Source: Mantis religiosa (taxonomy: Eukaryota > Arthropoda > Insecta > Mantodea > Mantidae). Taken from it: DNA of 64,000 nt. The translations under genes were made by a program, and so were the position numbers. Where the stretch lies: positions 220,750,513 through 220,814,512 of the forward strand of contig CM060947.1 in the NCBI GenBank assembly GCA_030765055.1. Direction: 5' to 3'. The notes beneath the pieces are model-generated. The model saw only the letters and a list, made by a program, of their open reading frames with translations. It did not search any database and was not told the origin of the DNA. This document shows, piece by piece, positions 23,349 through 35,233 of the stretch; within the stretch, counting starts at the first letter, position 1, and each line of letters starts with the position of its first letter.

Positions 23349-24120
23349 TAAAGATGTTTTTCTAAACAGGATTTCTAAGATTCAGAAGTGCGAAACACGT
23401 AGTTTTGGTGTAATTTAGAAATCTATCTTTTGAATGTAGTGCAGTACTTCCCTTGCTAAATATACCTAGTAGAAAAGGCAAAAAAGATTAAGAAGTTGAT
23501 AGGAATTGCGTATTGATTCTACAAATCTGAAAATAAAGCATTGTAGAAGCATATTGAGAGAGTGTAAACGAGAAGCTGAAAGCCAGATATAATACACGAA
23601 TATGGATCATGTGGTAAGAGCTATTTGAAGATCAATGAAAGAGTCATGAGACCAGGACAGGTGATATCTCTGAGTTCGCGAAGACATGACTATAAAGATA
23701 TTCTGAAGTATGAAAGAAGAAATAGAAGCATAAAACTATTAAGTTGTTAAATAAAGTGTAATAATGTTAGCTTATCGTCAAAATTCTCCTAAACAAATGA
23801 CGTCTGTACTATGCACACACATATGTGTTTTATTACATTTTGGAGTCTGTAGGTACGTAGTTATTGCTGTATTTACCCTCACAGCTTGCACTGTTGTAAA
23901 ACCCACATTATGCCTCATGTTTCACATGGACCTCAGGGTGCCGGGAAAATTTACGCGAGTTTTATTGGCACCACATGTCCCGCACATGCATCATTTCTGC
24001 TATTATCTTCCATGAGAGTCATAAATAAACAGATGACAACCGGCAATCACCAGATCATTCTTATGGGCCAGTGTCCTGGATGTTAAAATAAGAAATAATG
24101 TTCTGTTAAATATCTTTTTT
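23349..24120. other. No recognisable feature
   Basis: AT-rich DNA with short frames only. Confidence 0.5.
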
Positions 24121-24744
24121 GAATACTTCTTCTTCTTCACTTCATGGCATAGGCAATCAAGTGCCTGTTCCACCTTCGAAGTCCTCCAACCATCGTTTCC
24201 TGGGTCTGCCCACCGATCTCCTACATTTAGGAAGATACTGTAATACTTGTTTTCTAAGTCTATTATCTGGCATTCTTTCAACATGTTCCTTCCATTTTTG
24301 TTTGAGATCTTTTAACCTATCCTTCATACTAAAAATGTCCAGCTCTTCTCTTATATTTTCATTTCTTATTAAGTCCCTCTTCGTGCATCCTTTCATACTT
24401 CTCAAGAATTTCATTTCTAAAGCCTGTATTTTAATCTGTTGATTTTTTGTTAACTTCCAAGTCTCACTTTCGTATGTCAGTGTAGGTACAGCCATAACTT
24501 TGTAGAACTTTAACTTTATTTCTTTACGTATATTGTTTCTAAATGTTCTATTTATTGTTCCACACACTCTTTGAAATTTGCATATTTTATTGTAGACATC
24601 ATATTCCTTGTCATAACTAACATCATTTCCCAAGTAGTTAAAATGGCTTACCTGTACAACTCAACGATTATTTATTACTATTTTTGTTCTAATTGGCCCT
24701 TTCCCAATGAATGCCATTACCTCTGATTTTATAAAGGAATACTT
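24121..24744 (-). mobile_element. 5'-truncated LINE, RT C-terminal region, 8-bp TSD
   Basis: GAATACTT at 24121-24128 and 24737-24744 brackets the piece. On the minus strand it encodes SEVMAFIGKGPIRTKIVINN, a stop, then VSHFNYLGNDVSYDKEYDVY, MAVPTLTYESETW, MKFLRSMKGCTKRDLIRNE and GRPRKRWLED. The stretch from YLG to the YGSETW-type and GRPRxRW motifs is the region after the RT palm in a common insect LINE group. The 3' end is a GAA repeat (TTCTTCTTCTTC on the plus strand). Short duplication, truncation and a simple tail are as expected from target-primed reverse transcription. Confidence 0.78.
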
Positions 24745-24839
24745 AATATATTAATATATTAATGAAACGGTAACATATTTTACCAAACTTATGTATTCCT
24801 CACTTTCTTCTCGGGCAACAAGCCTGGTGAAAGAACGAA

Positions 24840-25600
24840 GAAGATCCTCCGACATACCCTGACGTCTACTTCCTTCCTGTTTAATGGTACTTCCTATGAA
24901 CAAGTAGACGGATTAGCAATGGGCCCCCCTTCGTCACCAGTTATAGCTTATATCTATATGGAATACCTAGAACTTGAAATACTTTGCACAGCTCCACTTA
25001 AACCATCTCATTTCTATAGATACGTGGACGACACTTTTGTAAAATGGCCTAGCTTTCTTGCACATCTCAACAGCCTTCGACCTCAAATACAGTTTACCAT
25101 GGAAGTAGGGAATGATGGAACTCTTCCGTTTCTGACATTCTTAGTTCAAAAAACAACAACGGTACACTGGAGTGTGCTGTATACCGCAAGCCTGCACACA
25201 CCTGCACACACCGATCTCCATCTGAACGCTCATAGTTTCCATCATAAGTCTCAGCGACTGGGAGTTCTCAATACACTGGCCCACAGAGCTTTATTTATCT
25301 CAGATCCCAGCCACTTAAAACAATAATTACAGCATCTGAGACTCACTTTCCGTCAAAACGGCTACTCCGAATATGACGTTGAAGCCTCGATCGCCAGAGC
25401 TAAGAAAGGGAAACCTGTAATACAGCAAGCGTCAGATAAGCCTACCGCTACAGCCTGTAACCCGTTTACTGGCAATCTATCAGGCAGAATCAGCAGAATT
25501 ATCCTCAAATACAACATCAGGACCATCCACAAGCCACCTACGAAGATTAGACAGCTGTTGAGACCAGTGAAAGACAAACTGGACTTCTACTCACTGCTCA
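24840..25600 (+). pseudogene. Penelope-like element reverse transcriptase fragment
   Basis: The reading from about 24840 gives LRHTLTSTSFLFNG, SYEQVDGLAMGPPSSPVIAY and IYMEYLE. Then comes the catalytic HFYRYVDDTFVKWP with the paired Asp residues, LNSLRPQIQFTMEVGNDGTL, PFLTFLV and HTDLHLNAHSFHH. After a stop at 25324-25326 the same frame continues LRLTFRQNGYS, SRIILKYNIRTIHKPPTKI and LLRPVKDKLDF. The order DG(V/L)AMG.P.SPV, YVDDTF, FTMEIE..G.LPFLD and PPTKI...LR.VKD is characteristic of Penelope-like elements. The GIY-YIG endonuclease that normally follows is missing after about 25610. Broken by one stop and truncated at both ends. Confidence 0.78.
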
Positions 25601-25615
25601 CCAATTTTTTGGTAG

Positions 25616-26519
25616 GTAAATATCATCTTAGTTTCAATTGAAAGTATCTCACCAAATGCAGACAGATGTTCTCTATAATGTTTTTGTATCATTCTGCCGA
25701 AATAATAAATTTAGAAATTCATTTGGGGAAACTCCCAGCCCTGGTGTAATAAGGATGGAATATTACATTTTTAATTTTTGTTTGTTTTAGGTAAAGGTCT
25801 TAGCCATATATTTGAAGATTACGGTGTTTGTGATGAACAGCAAACGAGAAGAGGAGGGTTGGAAGTAGCCCAGCAAGCGTTAATATGCGAGGTCAAAAAT
25901 ATTCATGCCATAGATTAAGTTAGATTGACGTAAACAGTTAGAGGCGAGCTGGGACAATATGATTAGGGACTCGAACTTGAAGAACGAGCTATGAGAATTG
26001 GGAATTGTATATTAAAATTCCGTATTATTTACGTCAAATTATTTTTCTTTGTAGAAGACATGTCAACAAAGCCTTATGGGTTTTTATCGCCTTCCAGTTT
26101 GGAATCTAACGCCGCAAGCACTGCTGAACTTGTGATTTTGACTCCAAGAATAGAAATCCATTAGTAAAAATAGTAAAATTTGGATATAACAAAACCAACA
26201 ACAAAGTTTATTACCTTCATTGTTACGTAATGTAAATTATATACAATGTTTTGATATCTTACAACGACGTTGGTAGCCAGAAAGATCATTCATTAAATTG
26301 AATGTAGCATTATTAATACCTATTATCATTCTTATAATAGTTACGAAATGTAGATTATGTAACGGCAAATTTTTCTCAATCTACAGTGATTAAGATACAT
26401 TGTTGAAGCCTACAACTGCTACTAAACACAATAGTATCTAATGGTTTTCCCCTGTTTTAAAACTACAGGCTACGTGATTATTTAAAAAAAAAATATTTTA
26501 ATGGAAATTAATTGGATTT
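25616..26519. other. No recognisable feature
   Basis: AT-rich DNA without recognised repeats. Confidence 0.5.
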
Positions 26520-26880
26520 TCTGGATCTTCACGGATCTTCTGGTCTCCGTCCAGCTACCTTAAATGACTACCGGCTAATGTGAAAGAACAATTAATTTCC
26601 ATTAATTGACCTAATAGTGGTTAACTGTAAAGCCTGGGCCTTAAAATACTTTCAGCAGAGTAAGTGGTCATTAAGGTAGTTGTCTCATGTGTTTATGAGA
26701 ACTCCTAGTGGTTTACCGTGAAAAACACGGGTAAGTTGGAGAATTTAATGTCATATCGGCACGTTGGCCATAGTAGCACAATGGTTAGAGCGGCTGGACG
26801 GAGACCGCAGGTTCCGTGATTGAAATCCTGGCTATGGTATTGAATTTTTCAGTCTAGCTCTACCTTTTCAAAATCATGTT
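26520..26880 (+). repeat. Family B tRNA-like repeat, one full unit plus inverted scrap
   Basis: The tRNA-like core is at 26767-26838 (72 nt), with acceptor-like ends GCCATAG and CTATGGT and an A-box-like TAGCACAATGGTTAGAGC. The B box is eroded to GATTGAAATCC. Left of it lies the typical spacer (CAATTAATTTCC, GTTTATGAGAACTCC, GAGAATTTAATGTCAT). A short piece of the core in opposite orientation (GGATCTTCTGGTCTCCGTCC) is at about 26528-26560. Confidence 0.78.
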
Positions 26881-28549
26881 CGTCTCAAGTTTAATTTTTC
26901 TAATAAAATTGTTGCACGTGATTTGTTTAAAATTATTTACATCCGAAAATTTAGAATTTTACAATAAATGAGCTTACAAAGGATTTGTTGTGTGTGTTTG
27001 TATTAGCCGTTAACCATTGAAGTAAAAGGTTTGTTTTGAAATTTGATTTTTTTAAACCTTGTAGTTTATTTAGAAATTTCGAGTACTGCTTTTAAAATGT
27101 ACTTTTAAAAATACTATTTTGAGTGGCAGTAAATAACTGGAAACAAGTTAGTGAACAATTTCAGTGAAGTAACCCTTTATGCATGTAAAAGTGCCGAAAT
27201 AGTTTAAATTTGCAACATTGTTTTATTTGCATTTAAATGCATCAAGTAGATGAAGCTATGTTCCCTTAAAGTTTATTGATAGAATGAAAAGATCAATACT
27301 ATGCAAGAACATAACAGCATTGGAAACTACCAATTGTTTAGGTTGGCTTAAGTAGCTTGTTAATCAAGTGGCTGGAGTAAAGTTGTGCAGGAGCTAAGAA
27401 GTTTTACTCGGAGATAACCGAAGTATATTTTTAATGTGTATTCTAACTTTGTACTGTACCATAGGCACTGGGTTGTGGATCTTCAAAAAACGAAATTTAG
27501 AATGAAAACAAACATTACAATCCTACGTTTATAGTACCTTCCTGATTTGGAAGTAATGACTGGCAATAACATAGAAAAAAAAAAACAAACGGAGAGAACG
27601 GTCTGCTGCAATTTTTTATTTCGATTAACATTAGGCACATAGTCTAGTCTTCTGAAGAATAGTTAGAAAAAGGCCCTGTGGTAATAATACACTAATGACA
27701 GTAAAGATAAACAAAGAATAATAAACCTATGGCTCTTTGCGTTACAAACGGCATCAGATGCTTCGCTAGTCAAAACCACAACGTAGTTACCGAAATTCAA
27801 AAACACCTACACCAATAGGCAGGAACTAGTGGTAAATGTGCATCAGAACAAACGCAAAAAGATCCTTTAGTTGTTTTGTTCTGGCTCTTATGTGATTTTG
27901 CCCTTCCTATTGCTTTGTCTGTCACCTTGGGTGATATCGAACAGTTCTGGTAGGCTTTTGAGATACAGGAATTACTAATTAGTGAGCTTCAAGCTAAACA
28001 CGCAACATTATTCAATATGGAGCATGTAAATCACAGCCGCTGTAAGTCATTGATTTCAGATAAACGTATTATGCTGGAGTACTATCTACAAACGCTAACA
28101 GAAAGTACGAACAAAATGCGCTACAACCTGAGACGTCTCCTTGTGAAGTCAAAAAATCGTTCAACGTTCCTTCTTACCTAAATGCTTTTAAATAGATACA
28201 CCTGGTTATTTAACACACATTTTTGCGTCCCGAGAATAGGATTCATTATTTTAGGTAGGGAAACTCAATATCTAATTACCAGTTTACGTTAAATGAGGGG
28301 GCCTGCCTGAAACTGTGATCCGCTGAATACGAATCACAGATACGCGACACCATTGCTTTCTATTGTCAAGCCCTTTGTCTCTCTGGAGTAAATTTTTGTT
28401 GACATCATACCTCCATAAATATATATTTCCTTGCTGACAGAAGTAACACAAAAAACGCTTACAAATTATAACCACATGGCGTTCTGTACTTTCTATCGTA
28501 CCATAGAGATTCACGGCCGTTAATTTCCGGGCCTTACAATAAAAATTTT
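26881..28549. other. No recognisable feature
   Basis: AT-rich DNA. The 93-codon minus frame at 28284-28565 overlaps the eroded end of the adjacent mariner and is not called. Confidence 0.5.
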
Positions 28550-28737
28550 CTTTATATCTCAACATAACCTCCAGAAATGCTCATACATTTGCTAGATCAG
28601 TGTTATAATTTAATTAAACAATCTCTGTGGTGCGATTTATCATGCTCCTCAAAACAGCTGTTTCCCGCATCAATGACCACCTCTTTGCTGTGAAATCTTC
28701 GATCTCCAAGAAACATTTTGAGGTTCGAGTACACGTG

Positions 28738-30053
28738 GTGGCCACAGAGTTAAGCGCAGAGGTGCTTTTTCGTGCAATTTACGTCCTCCAATGTTAAGTC
28801 ATATCGGACGATGAATTAATTGGGTGAAATGATGCTCAAATGAGTCCGGGGTCCATGGAGCTTAGAGTTACCCAACATTCGTCTATCAGGATTAGGGAAA
28901 ACCGCGAAATAAACCTTTTCCAGGTAACTCACTCTGACCGAGATTTGAACTCGAGACCTCTTGAACGTGAGGCAGACACGCTACCATCTACGCTACCCAG
29001 GCGGGCAGGCGCAGAGGTTCTACTCCCAATAGTCCTGGACCCGAAGGACCAAGGACCCGCGTCTGCTTCTACCCGGGAGTGATGGATACTCCAGGGCCCT
29101 TTCTATAGGGCAATATCTGATTTATTTAAAAAAACCGCTGAACACAACGTCAAGACGGGATGGAAGTGGATACGTCACTTACGCACGTCAACTATACAGG
29201 AAGACTACCGAAAACCTCGGTGGGGTCGCCTGCTTTTCTAGCACACCTTCTACTAGCTCTGCAGGCTAGTACCCGGGACTTAAGAGGCAAACCTCTACCC
29301 TCTCCGTGGGGGCTATAGCCTGTACGGAGGTACCCAATTCCCCGTGGGTGTCGGGAACACACTGCCCCCTCATGTCCAACCCAATCCGAACAACTCCCCT
29401 ACGGGAGGGGCTCAGCAGTTTGGCCCGAGGTTCCTCTAGTTACGTCAGAGATACCACGAGTGCTAAGGGTCCGCAGCGCCCACACCTCGGCAGCTGAAGG
29501 GGACGGATCCCCTCCCCTACGGGAGGTGGCCACGGTCTACTCCCGTCAGTCCTGGACCCGTAGGACCAACACCCGAGCCTCTCAAAACCAGGGAGTATCC
29601 GAGCTGTCCCAAAGGGCGCCCGGCGTCATCCGTGGGGATTTCCATAGGGCAAGACCTGGATTACTAACAAGTCCCCCCCTCTGGTCCAAGAACACAAAAT
29701 GGGATGGAATTAGATACGCCACTTACGCGCAACAACACCAAAGGTAAAGGAGACCGATATGACCTCGGTCGGGCCACCTGGCAATGTAGCACACCTTCTA
29801 CCAGCTCTGCAGGCTAGTACCCGGGAATTATAATGGCTTCCCTCAACCCCGTCCGGAGACGTACCCGATTCTCACGGGTACCGGGAACCACTGCCCCCTC
29901 GAGTCCAACCCATTCCGAACAACTCCCCTACGGGAGGGGCTGGGCAGTTCGGCCCGAGGTTCCTCTAGTAAGGTTAGCTAAGGGTCCGCAGCGTAGGCAC
30001 CTCGGCAGCTGAAGGGGACGGATCCCCTTCCCTACGGGAGGTGGCCACAGAGT
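28738..30053 (+). mobile_element. GC-rich element of unknown class, dimeric insertion, 13-bp TSD
   Basis: GTGGCCACAGAGT lies at 28738-28750 and 30041-30053. Between are two tandem copies of a GC-rich unit (period about 514-529 bp, first unit also carrying a SINE). Shared landmarks per unit are AGGTTCTACTCCC, TGGATGGAA-like GGGATGGAA, AGCACACCTTCTA, GCTCTGCAGGCTAGTACCCG, CCGAACAACTCCCCTACGGG and GGGACGGATCCCC. GTGGCCAC also occurs at the unit junction (29526-29533). A third, single copy is at 45112-45633. I see no long reading frame shared by the copies, no inverted ends, no poly(A) and no pol III boxes. Confidence 0.75.
28754..29018 (-). repeat. SINE family A copy 2, 10-bp TSD
   Basis: GCGCAGAGGT at 28754-28763 and 29009-29018 flanks a 245-bp body with the family landmarks (TCCTCCAATGTTAAGTCATA, CATGGAGCTTAGAG, GGCAGACACGCTACCATC). 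It sits within the first 20 bp of the GC-rich dimer and is thus the youngest of three nested insertions. Confidence 0.88.
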
Positions 30054-30891
30054 GCTAGATCTAGCGAATAGCCTAAGTGTTCTAGCAATTCAAACTTAAA
30101 TTCACACATTTTTCTCATTGGAATAACTAAACGATGGGCCGGAGCATTGTCGAGAAGAAACAAAATATTTATTTGTCTTTGCCAAATAAGCCTTATTCTT
30201 TTCACCTAATTACTCAGACGTTGCAGTAAGTTTGCGCAGGAGTCACCAGTGATACATTTGCCCTTTTCCAAGTAATCAATAAAACTAATTCCTTGTGCAT
30301 CCCAGAAAACACCATAAACTTGTTAGCGGACAAAATTGACTTTCTTTCTTTAGAGTTGGTTCTCCTGGACAATCCTATGAATTGACTGTGATTTACTTTC
30401 TATGCTACAGTGAGGTATCGAAGTTTCATCCATGGTCTCAAAAATCCACTGGGATTTTTACAGCTGAGCTCCAAAATCTTAACAGAAACAGCTTTTCTTT
30501 GCAACTTTTGATCAGGTGTCAATATACGTGGCATCCATGTTGCACAGAACTTGTGTAAGCCCAAAACATTACTTAAAATATAACCTGCACATTCTTTTGA
30601 CATGTTTACCGTCTCTGCTATCTCAAACACCTTTACTCTGCTGTCTTCCACTACTAAATAATGAATTGTTTCAATGGTCTCTGGAGCTACGACTTCCGCA
30701 GGGCGTCCAGAGAGAGGCTCATTACTACTGCTCATACGTCTGATTTTAAACTCCGCAACCCACCTTTTAATCTTTGTATATGAAGTGGCGAAGTATTTCA
30801 ATATATTGTTCATTTCCTCCTTGATTTCTGCAGGCGTTCAGCCTTTCAAATGGAAGTACTTAATCACCGCTCGTTTTCCCCAATCCTCCAT

Positions 30892-31740
30892 TTTCCTGAT
30901 ACCTCTACACTTGTCTTTTTTAAAATGCTGCCATTCAACACTAAACAAGCTATTGACCTGTAACTCTAAGTAGAAGCTAGTCTATAGTTACACTATATTA
31001 CGCTATCCATCAAACTGACCCATGTGAGGCCGGGAATTACTAGCCGACCCTGGTATCAGTATATACTAAGTTTACTTTCCTATATACTACATATAATTGT
31101 GCTAATCTTTAAAAATTGCTATATTACGCACTTCTTTATAAATGGACATAGCGATAATTGCAGGTTTAAAGAAGACCTGGTCGCTTGTTGATTTTAAAGT
31201 TCCATACATGCGCTATGCATTCGCGAAAAACAATTGCAAATCTAAGGGAATGTAAATCAATCTCAGATCATTCAACAGTTCAAACTGATAACGGATATCT
31301 AAAAATATCGGCTGTCACAAAAGTAGTTATTTTGGCTTACCAGTTAAGCAAGATTATATAGTAACAAAATAGCTTTCGAATGAACAGGACTTTGTCTCTT
31401 CCAAGTTCTTAAGTTTATGGCATTTTAACAAAAGTTTTATTTTTCATAATCAATCTTTTGAAACATGTTTGTAGTTTGGGTGTGGAGAATTGTCTTAAAA
31501 TTCCCATATTACATCTCTTTGTATTTATCTGACTGCTTGTTTGACAGTAGCAAAAGTTGGTATGGGAACATGCGGCAGGATAGGGTATTTTATATTTGTG
31601 CATCCATATTTCACATTTGAACATTTAGAAATTGTGTATTGGTAATATAATTGTGTTTATTATTGCATAATTACCTGAAAAACATAAATTAAATACCCAC
31701 TCGCAACAAATGGGTGTAGCTATCACGTCAAAAACAAAAA
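30892..31740. other. No recognisable feature
   Basis: AT-rich DNA between the mariner and the pogo-like remnant. Confidence 0.5.
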
Positions 31741-31832
31741 TTAGTACATTTGCCCCGTTTTGCCCCATAGGTGGGGCAGTACGGAGTATTATTTCTTTGA
31801 CCAATTTTTGATAAGATTTTGTAGCATTTAGT

Positions 31833-32665
31833 TCACTTCTCACAATATGCACAAATATGTACAACATTTTCACCATCACTTTCGACACCTGCACAAGAAT
31901 TATGAGCCAACTGCAGGCAGCAGGGGCATCTAATCCACCCTCCTTCAGAATAATCGTGGCAGTAAAGACAATCATCTTCGTCGTCTTTTGCCACTTCTTT
32001 CCTGTTACCAGCAGACAGATGACTTCTAGGACGTTTGGATACAGGAGGATTAGGACATCTAGGCCTACCTTTCGATGATTACCGTTTTGTTTCGCTTTCT
32101 GGCAGAGCAAGACGCCGTTTTATAGGTCTTTTATTCATTTTTTCTTGTTCCACATTCAATAGCGCTTCTTTATAAGGGGATGTTGTCAGTATTGTACTTT
32201 TCCCGCTGTTTTTCGAAACTCTCTTGTTTTTCTGATCTACCTTTGCAATAGGTGTGAAATTTTCTGGGCTCGAACTCTGGAAACTGCTGCAGCTTAACAT
32301 CTCAATGTTTTTTCTCACCATAGGTGAACCAGTGACAACGAACATCTCAGAAGTTGAAGGATTGTCACTTTCAGGAACTCCAGAAGAAAGCTCAATATCT
32401 GTCGTTTTGGACAGTAGGAAATCAGCATCATCAAACATATTGATGTTCACAGACCGTATTTCTGTTTTTCGAATCTCATTGACTGCCGTGCTCATTGTTG
32501 AAGCTCACATATAACTGGCACCCAACAATGATGCAACTTGAAACAGTGTCACGACTTTTCCAGGATTAGATATAACTCAGGAGCGAATTTCATCCTCATA
32601 ATATTTGATTAGTGGTTTCATGAAAGAAACATCTATCGGCTGCAGCCTGTGAGAACATTTTTAAC
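31833..32665 (-). pseudogene. Pogo/jerky-like transposase C-terminus with PHD-like zinc finger
   Basis: From about 32665 down, the frame reads SHRLQPIDVSFMKPLIKYYE, a stop, then VISNPGKVVTLFQVASLLG, a stop, and MSTAVNEIRKTEIRSVNINM followed by FDDADFLLS. HRLQP(I/L)DVSFMKPL is the block near the third catalytic residue of pogo/Tigger-type DDE transposases. A Ser/Pro-rich linker follows. After a single TAA (32079-32081) the same frame encodes a cysteine-rich finger: CLYC, GGWIRCPCCLQLAH, SCAG and HICAYC, then a stop at 31833-31835. Such C-terminal PHD-type fingers occur in insect pogo-like elements. Three in-frame stops and the missing N-terminal half make it a relic. Confidence 0.7.
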
Positions 32666-34102
32666 AACATAAACAGGATTATCTCAGTTATGTACCCTTT
32701 TGTACCACATTGAACCATTATTCAGAGCCCCCTCCATTGAGATTAAAGACCACTCTTGCCTCTGTGACTTCTTTACGTAATTACGCACTATTCCAAAATC
32801 ACATGAAACATGAGGGTCAATTATATGAATAACACACAAAGAATTTTACACCAGGGGCATAATGGGGTACTTCCCTGTTATGCCCCACCCATATTGCCCC
32901 GTAAACACAAGCTTAAGTTAATGCTTGTCGATGGTTCGATATTCAAAGATAACTTAGCGAAAAACATGGGTTTATGAGTAAATTAAGTGTTATATTCCAT
33001 AGTAATTATTGTTTTTATTTAAATGCAGGTATGATGTACTTACATACCCTGAAAGGAATCATGAATCTTGTAAAAACTACTTCAAACTGTATCCAACACA
33101 CAACTCGCACACAACCAATTCTGTTATGGCAGCCAACTGAAGTGGACTAGTAGCTGTGATTGAGATGACATAGTTTTGACAGATTCCGGTAGATTGCACC
33201 ACTTACTAGAGAGAAAACACGTAAACCCTGTTCTGCCTCACTACCTGATATGCCCCATGTTCCCGTAAAATTTTTGGATCCATCGATCACAAAAGCCGTC
33301 TTTACGCTTTTCAAATTTTTGAGGGAGCTGCAATACTTTACCTCCTACTATGTGTTTGGCAGAAAGGGTAAAAATTATTTTTCAAATTTTTGGCTTTCGT
33401 TACCTTCTATCAGCCGAAGTTCAATAACTTTCCGTCCCCTTCATGCAATTATTGGGAGATTTAATAAACACCAGTTGCAAACCCCGGATGAGATTATGAA
33501 AGTCTTTTAAGACCTTCTTCTATTTGAATATACTAAATGATCCTTTTCTCGCAAAGTCTGTCAGAAAATTACCAATTGGACATAATATAAAAAGCAACCT
33601 TTAAAAGTCCCATTTTTGCAATGAATGAAAACGGCAACTCAAGCGTTGTGAATGGACGTAATTTGATACTCATTGCCATTATTTACAGGGCTTTCATATT
33701 GGAGTGAAAAGTTGGATGTATGCAAGGCTATGAAAGAGGAAGGTCAATATTACCATTTACTGAATATCTGCTTTGAAGTTAAAGTAGTCCTCACAAAAAA
33801 TATGTAATATAAAAAGGGCAACGAGATTGGTTAAGAGACTAGAAGTTGGATTTGAAAGGATTACAGCCTAAGTAGTCGGTATCAGTGATTTGGTATTTGT
33901 AAGAACAGATGATACTAAGTTAGATGTGGAGGTTAATGTTAGGGTTAACTTCCGTAGTACGACTAATTCACGAACCTATCAATCAGCAAACAAGAACAAA
34001 TTACGAGCTACGTCCAGAAATTAAGTTATGTTTGGTAATAAAATTAAATTGTGTACAGATATGGAAAAATTACTTATTGCAAAAAATTCTAAAACTAATA
34101 AA
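32666..34102. other. Probable remainder of the pogo-like element, then unassigned DNA
   Basis: GGGGCA-rich stretches occur at 31750-31785, at about 32855-32905 and at 33225-33270 (TGATATGCCCCATGTTCCCG). The outer two might be eroded termini of the pogo-like element, since both hold a CATA..GGT..GGCAG pattern in inverted orientation. The evidence is thin. Nothing else is identified. Confidence 0.3.
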
Positions 34103-35233
34103 CTACTTTTCCACATCACTGCCGAAATTTTTCAGGCATTTGTCATAGCGAGGCACAAGGTTTTGTATACCTTCTTCATAGAAGTATGCCGCCTGTGTCT
34201 TCAACCAGCTGGAAACATTTTCTTTCAGCTCTTCATCATTGTTGAAGTGTTGACCACCAAGGAAAGATTTGCGATGCAAAAACAGATGAAAGTCGCCAGG
34301 AGTGAGATCAGGGCTGTACGTCCCAGCCAAATTCCTGTAAGATGGTATTCGTCACGTTTGCAGTATGTGGCCGTGCCCTGTCGTGAAGAAACACAAAACC
34401 TTTTGACATCATTCTTCGGCGGTTATTCTGTATTGCGTGGCGCAATTTCCTAAGTGTCTCAAATAAACATCTGCTTTCATTGTTTGACCACGTAGTAAGA
34501 AATTAATGAGTTAGACCCCTTACCTGTCCCAGAACACTCTGCGCATCATTTTTCGAGCTGTCAAGATTGGTTTCGGCTTAATCTTTGCTGGGGATGAGGT
34601 GTGCCTCCATCCCATTGATTCACGCTTACTATCAGAGGTGTTGTAAGAAACCCAAGTTTCATCTCCTGTGACTATCTGTGTCAGAAAATCTGCACCGCCT
34701 TCACCATACCGGGTCAAAAACTGAAGTGCACTACCCATCCGTTTTGTTTTGAGTAGCTCAGTAAGAATCTTTGGCACCCAACGTGAGCAAAATTTACAAA
34801 ATTTCAGTTTTTCGGTAACAATTTCATGAACAAGTGATCGTGCGATTTGGGGAAATTCCATAGCGAGAGCACTAATTGTAAATTTGCGGTTTTCTTGGAT
34901 CTTATCATCAATCGCGTGAATCAGTTCTTCTGTAACCAAAGATAGACGTCCACTTAGTTCTTCATCGTGCATTTCACTGCGACCTTCATTGAACTGTCGG
35001 ACCCATCTTCTCACAATTGCATCACTCATCGTATTTTATACGTAAACATCGCAAATTTGCCGATAAATTTCAATTGGTTTCACTTTCATAGCATTCAGAA
35101 AACCAATCACAGATCTGATTTCACAAGCGGTGGGATTTTCAAACAACACCGACATTGTAAACAAGCACAAGCGAATGCAGCGCTGCAGCGGAGACGAAAA
35201 GAAGCGGGACCTACTTTCTGGACGCCCCTTGTA
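34103..35233 (-). pseudogene. Mariner element with frameshifted transposase
   Basis: The right terminus is CAAGGGGCGTCCAGAAAG, read on the minus strand from 35231 after TA (35232-35233). The transposase starts at 35155: MSVLFENPTACEIRSVIGFL, VKPIEIYRQICDVY. After a frameshift come MSDAIVRRWVRQFNEGRSE, EELSGR, FTISALAMEFPQI, IVTGDETWVSYNTSDSK with the first Asp and RRVFWDR. Further blocks lie in other frames. It ends GTYSPDLTPGDFHLFLHRKS (third Asp), FYEEGIQNLVPRYDKCL and DVEK at 34103. About 350 codons are spanned. The other inverted terminus was not found. The family is the same broad mariner group as 40613-41945. Databases often mislabel such copies as SETMAR histone methyltransferase. Confidence 0.85.

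Larger units (their letters stand above)
28550..30891 (-). pseudogene. Mariner transposase split by a GC-rich insertion
   Basis: The start ATG is at 30891-30889: MEDWGKRAVIKYFHLKG, stop, then EMNNILKYFATSYTKIKRWV and the helix-turn-helix block VFEIAETVNMSKECAGYILS. The catalytic part has WMKLRYL/FETMDETSIPH with the first Asp and VFWDAQGISFIDYLEKGK. LLDNAPAH carries the second Asp, and LEHLGYSLDLAL with the third Asp ends at about 30054. The frame resumes left of 28751 with HHVYSNLKMFLGDRRF and EEHDKSHHRDCLIKL, the expected continuation after the SPDLAP motif. The 1.3 kb between is a separate insertion with a 13-bp duplication. Several stops and a frameshift make it inactive. Confidence 0.8.

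Noticed and set aside
29306..29747. Small frames in the GC-rich unit as genes
   Set aside because: The frames are not kept between the three copies of the unit and arise from high GC content.
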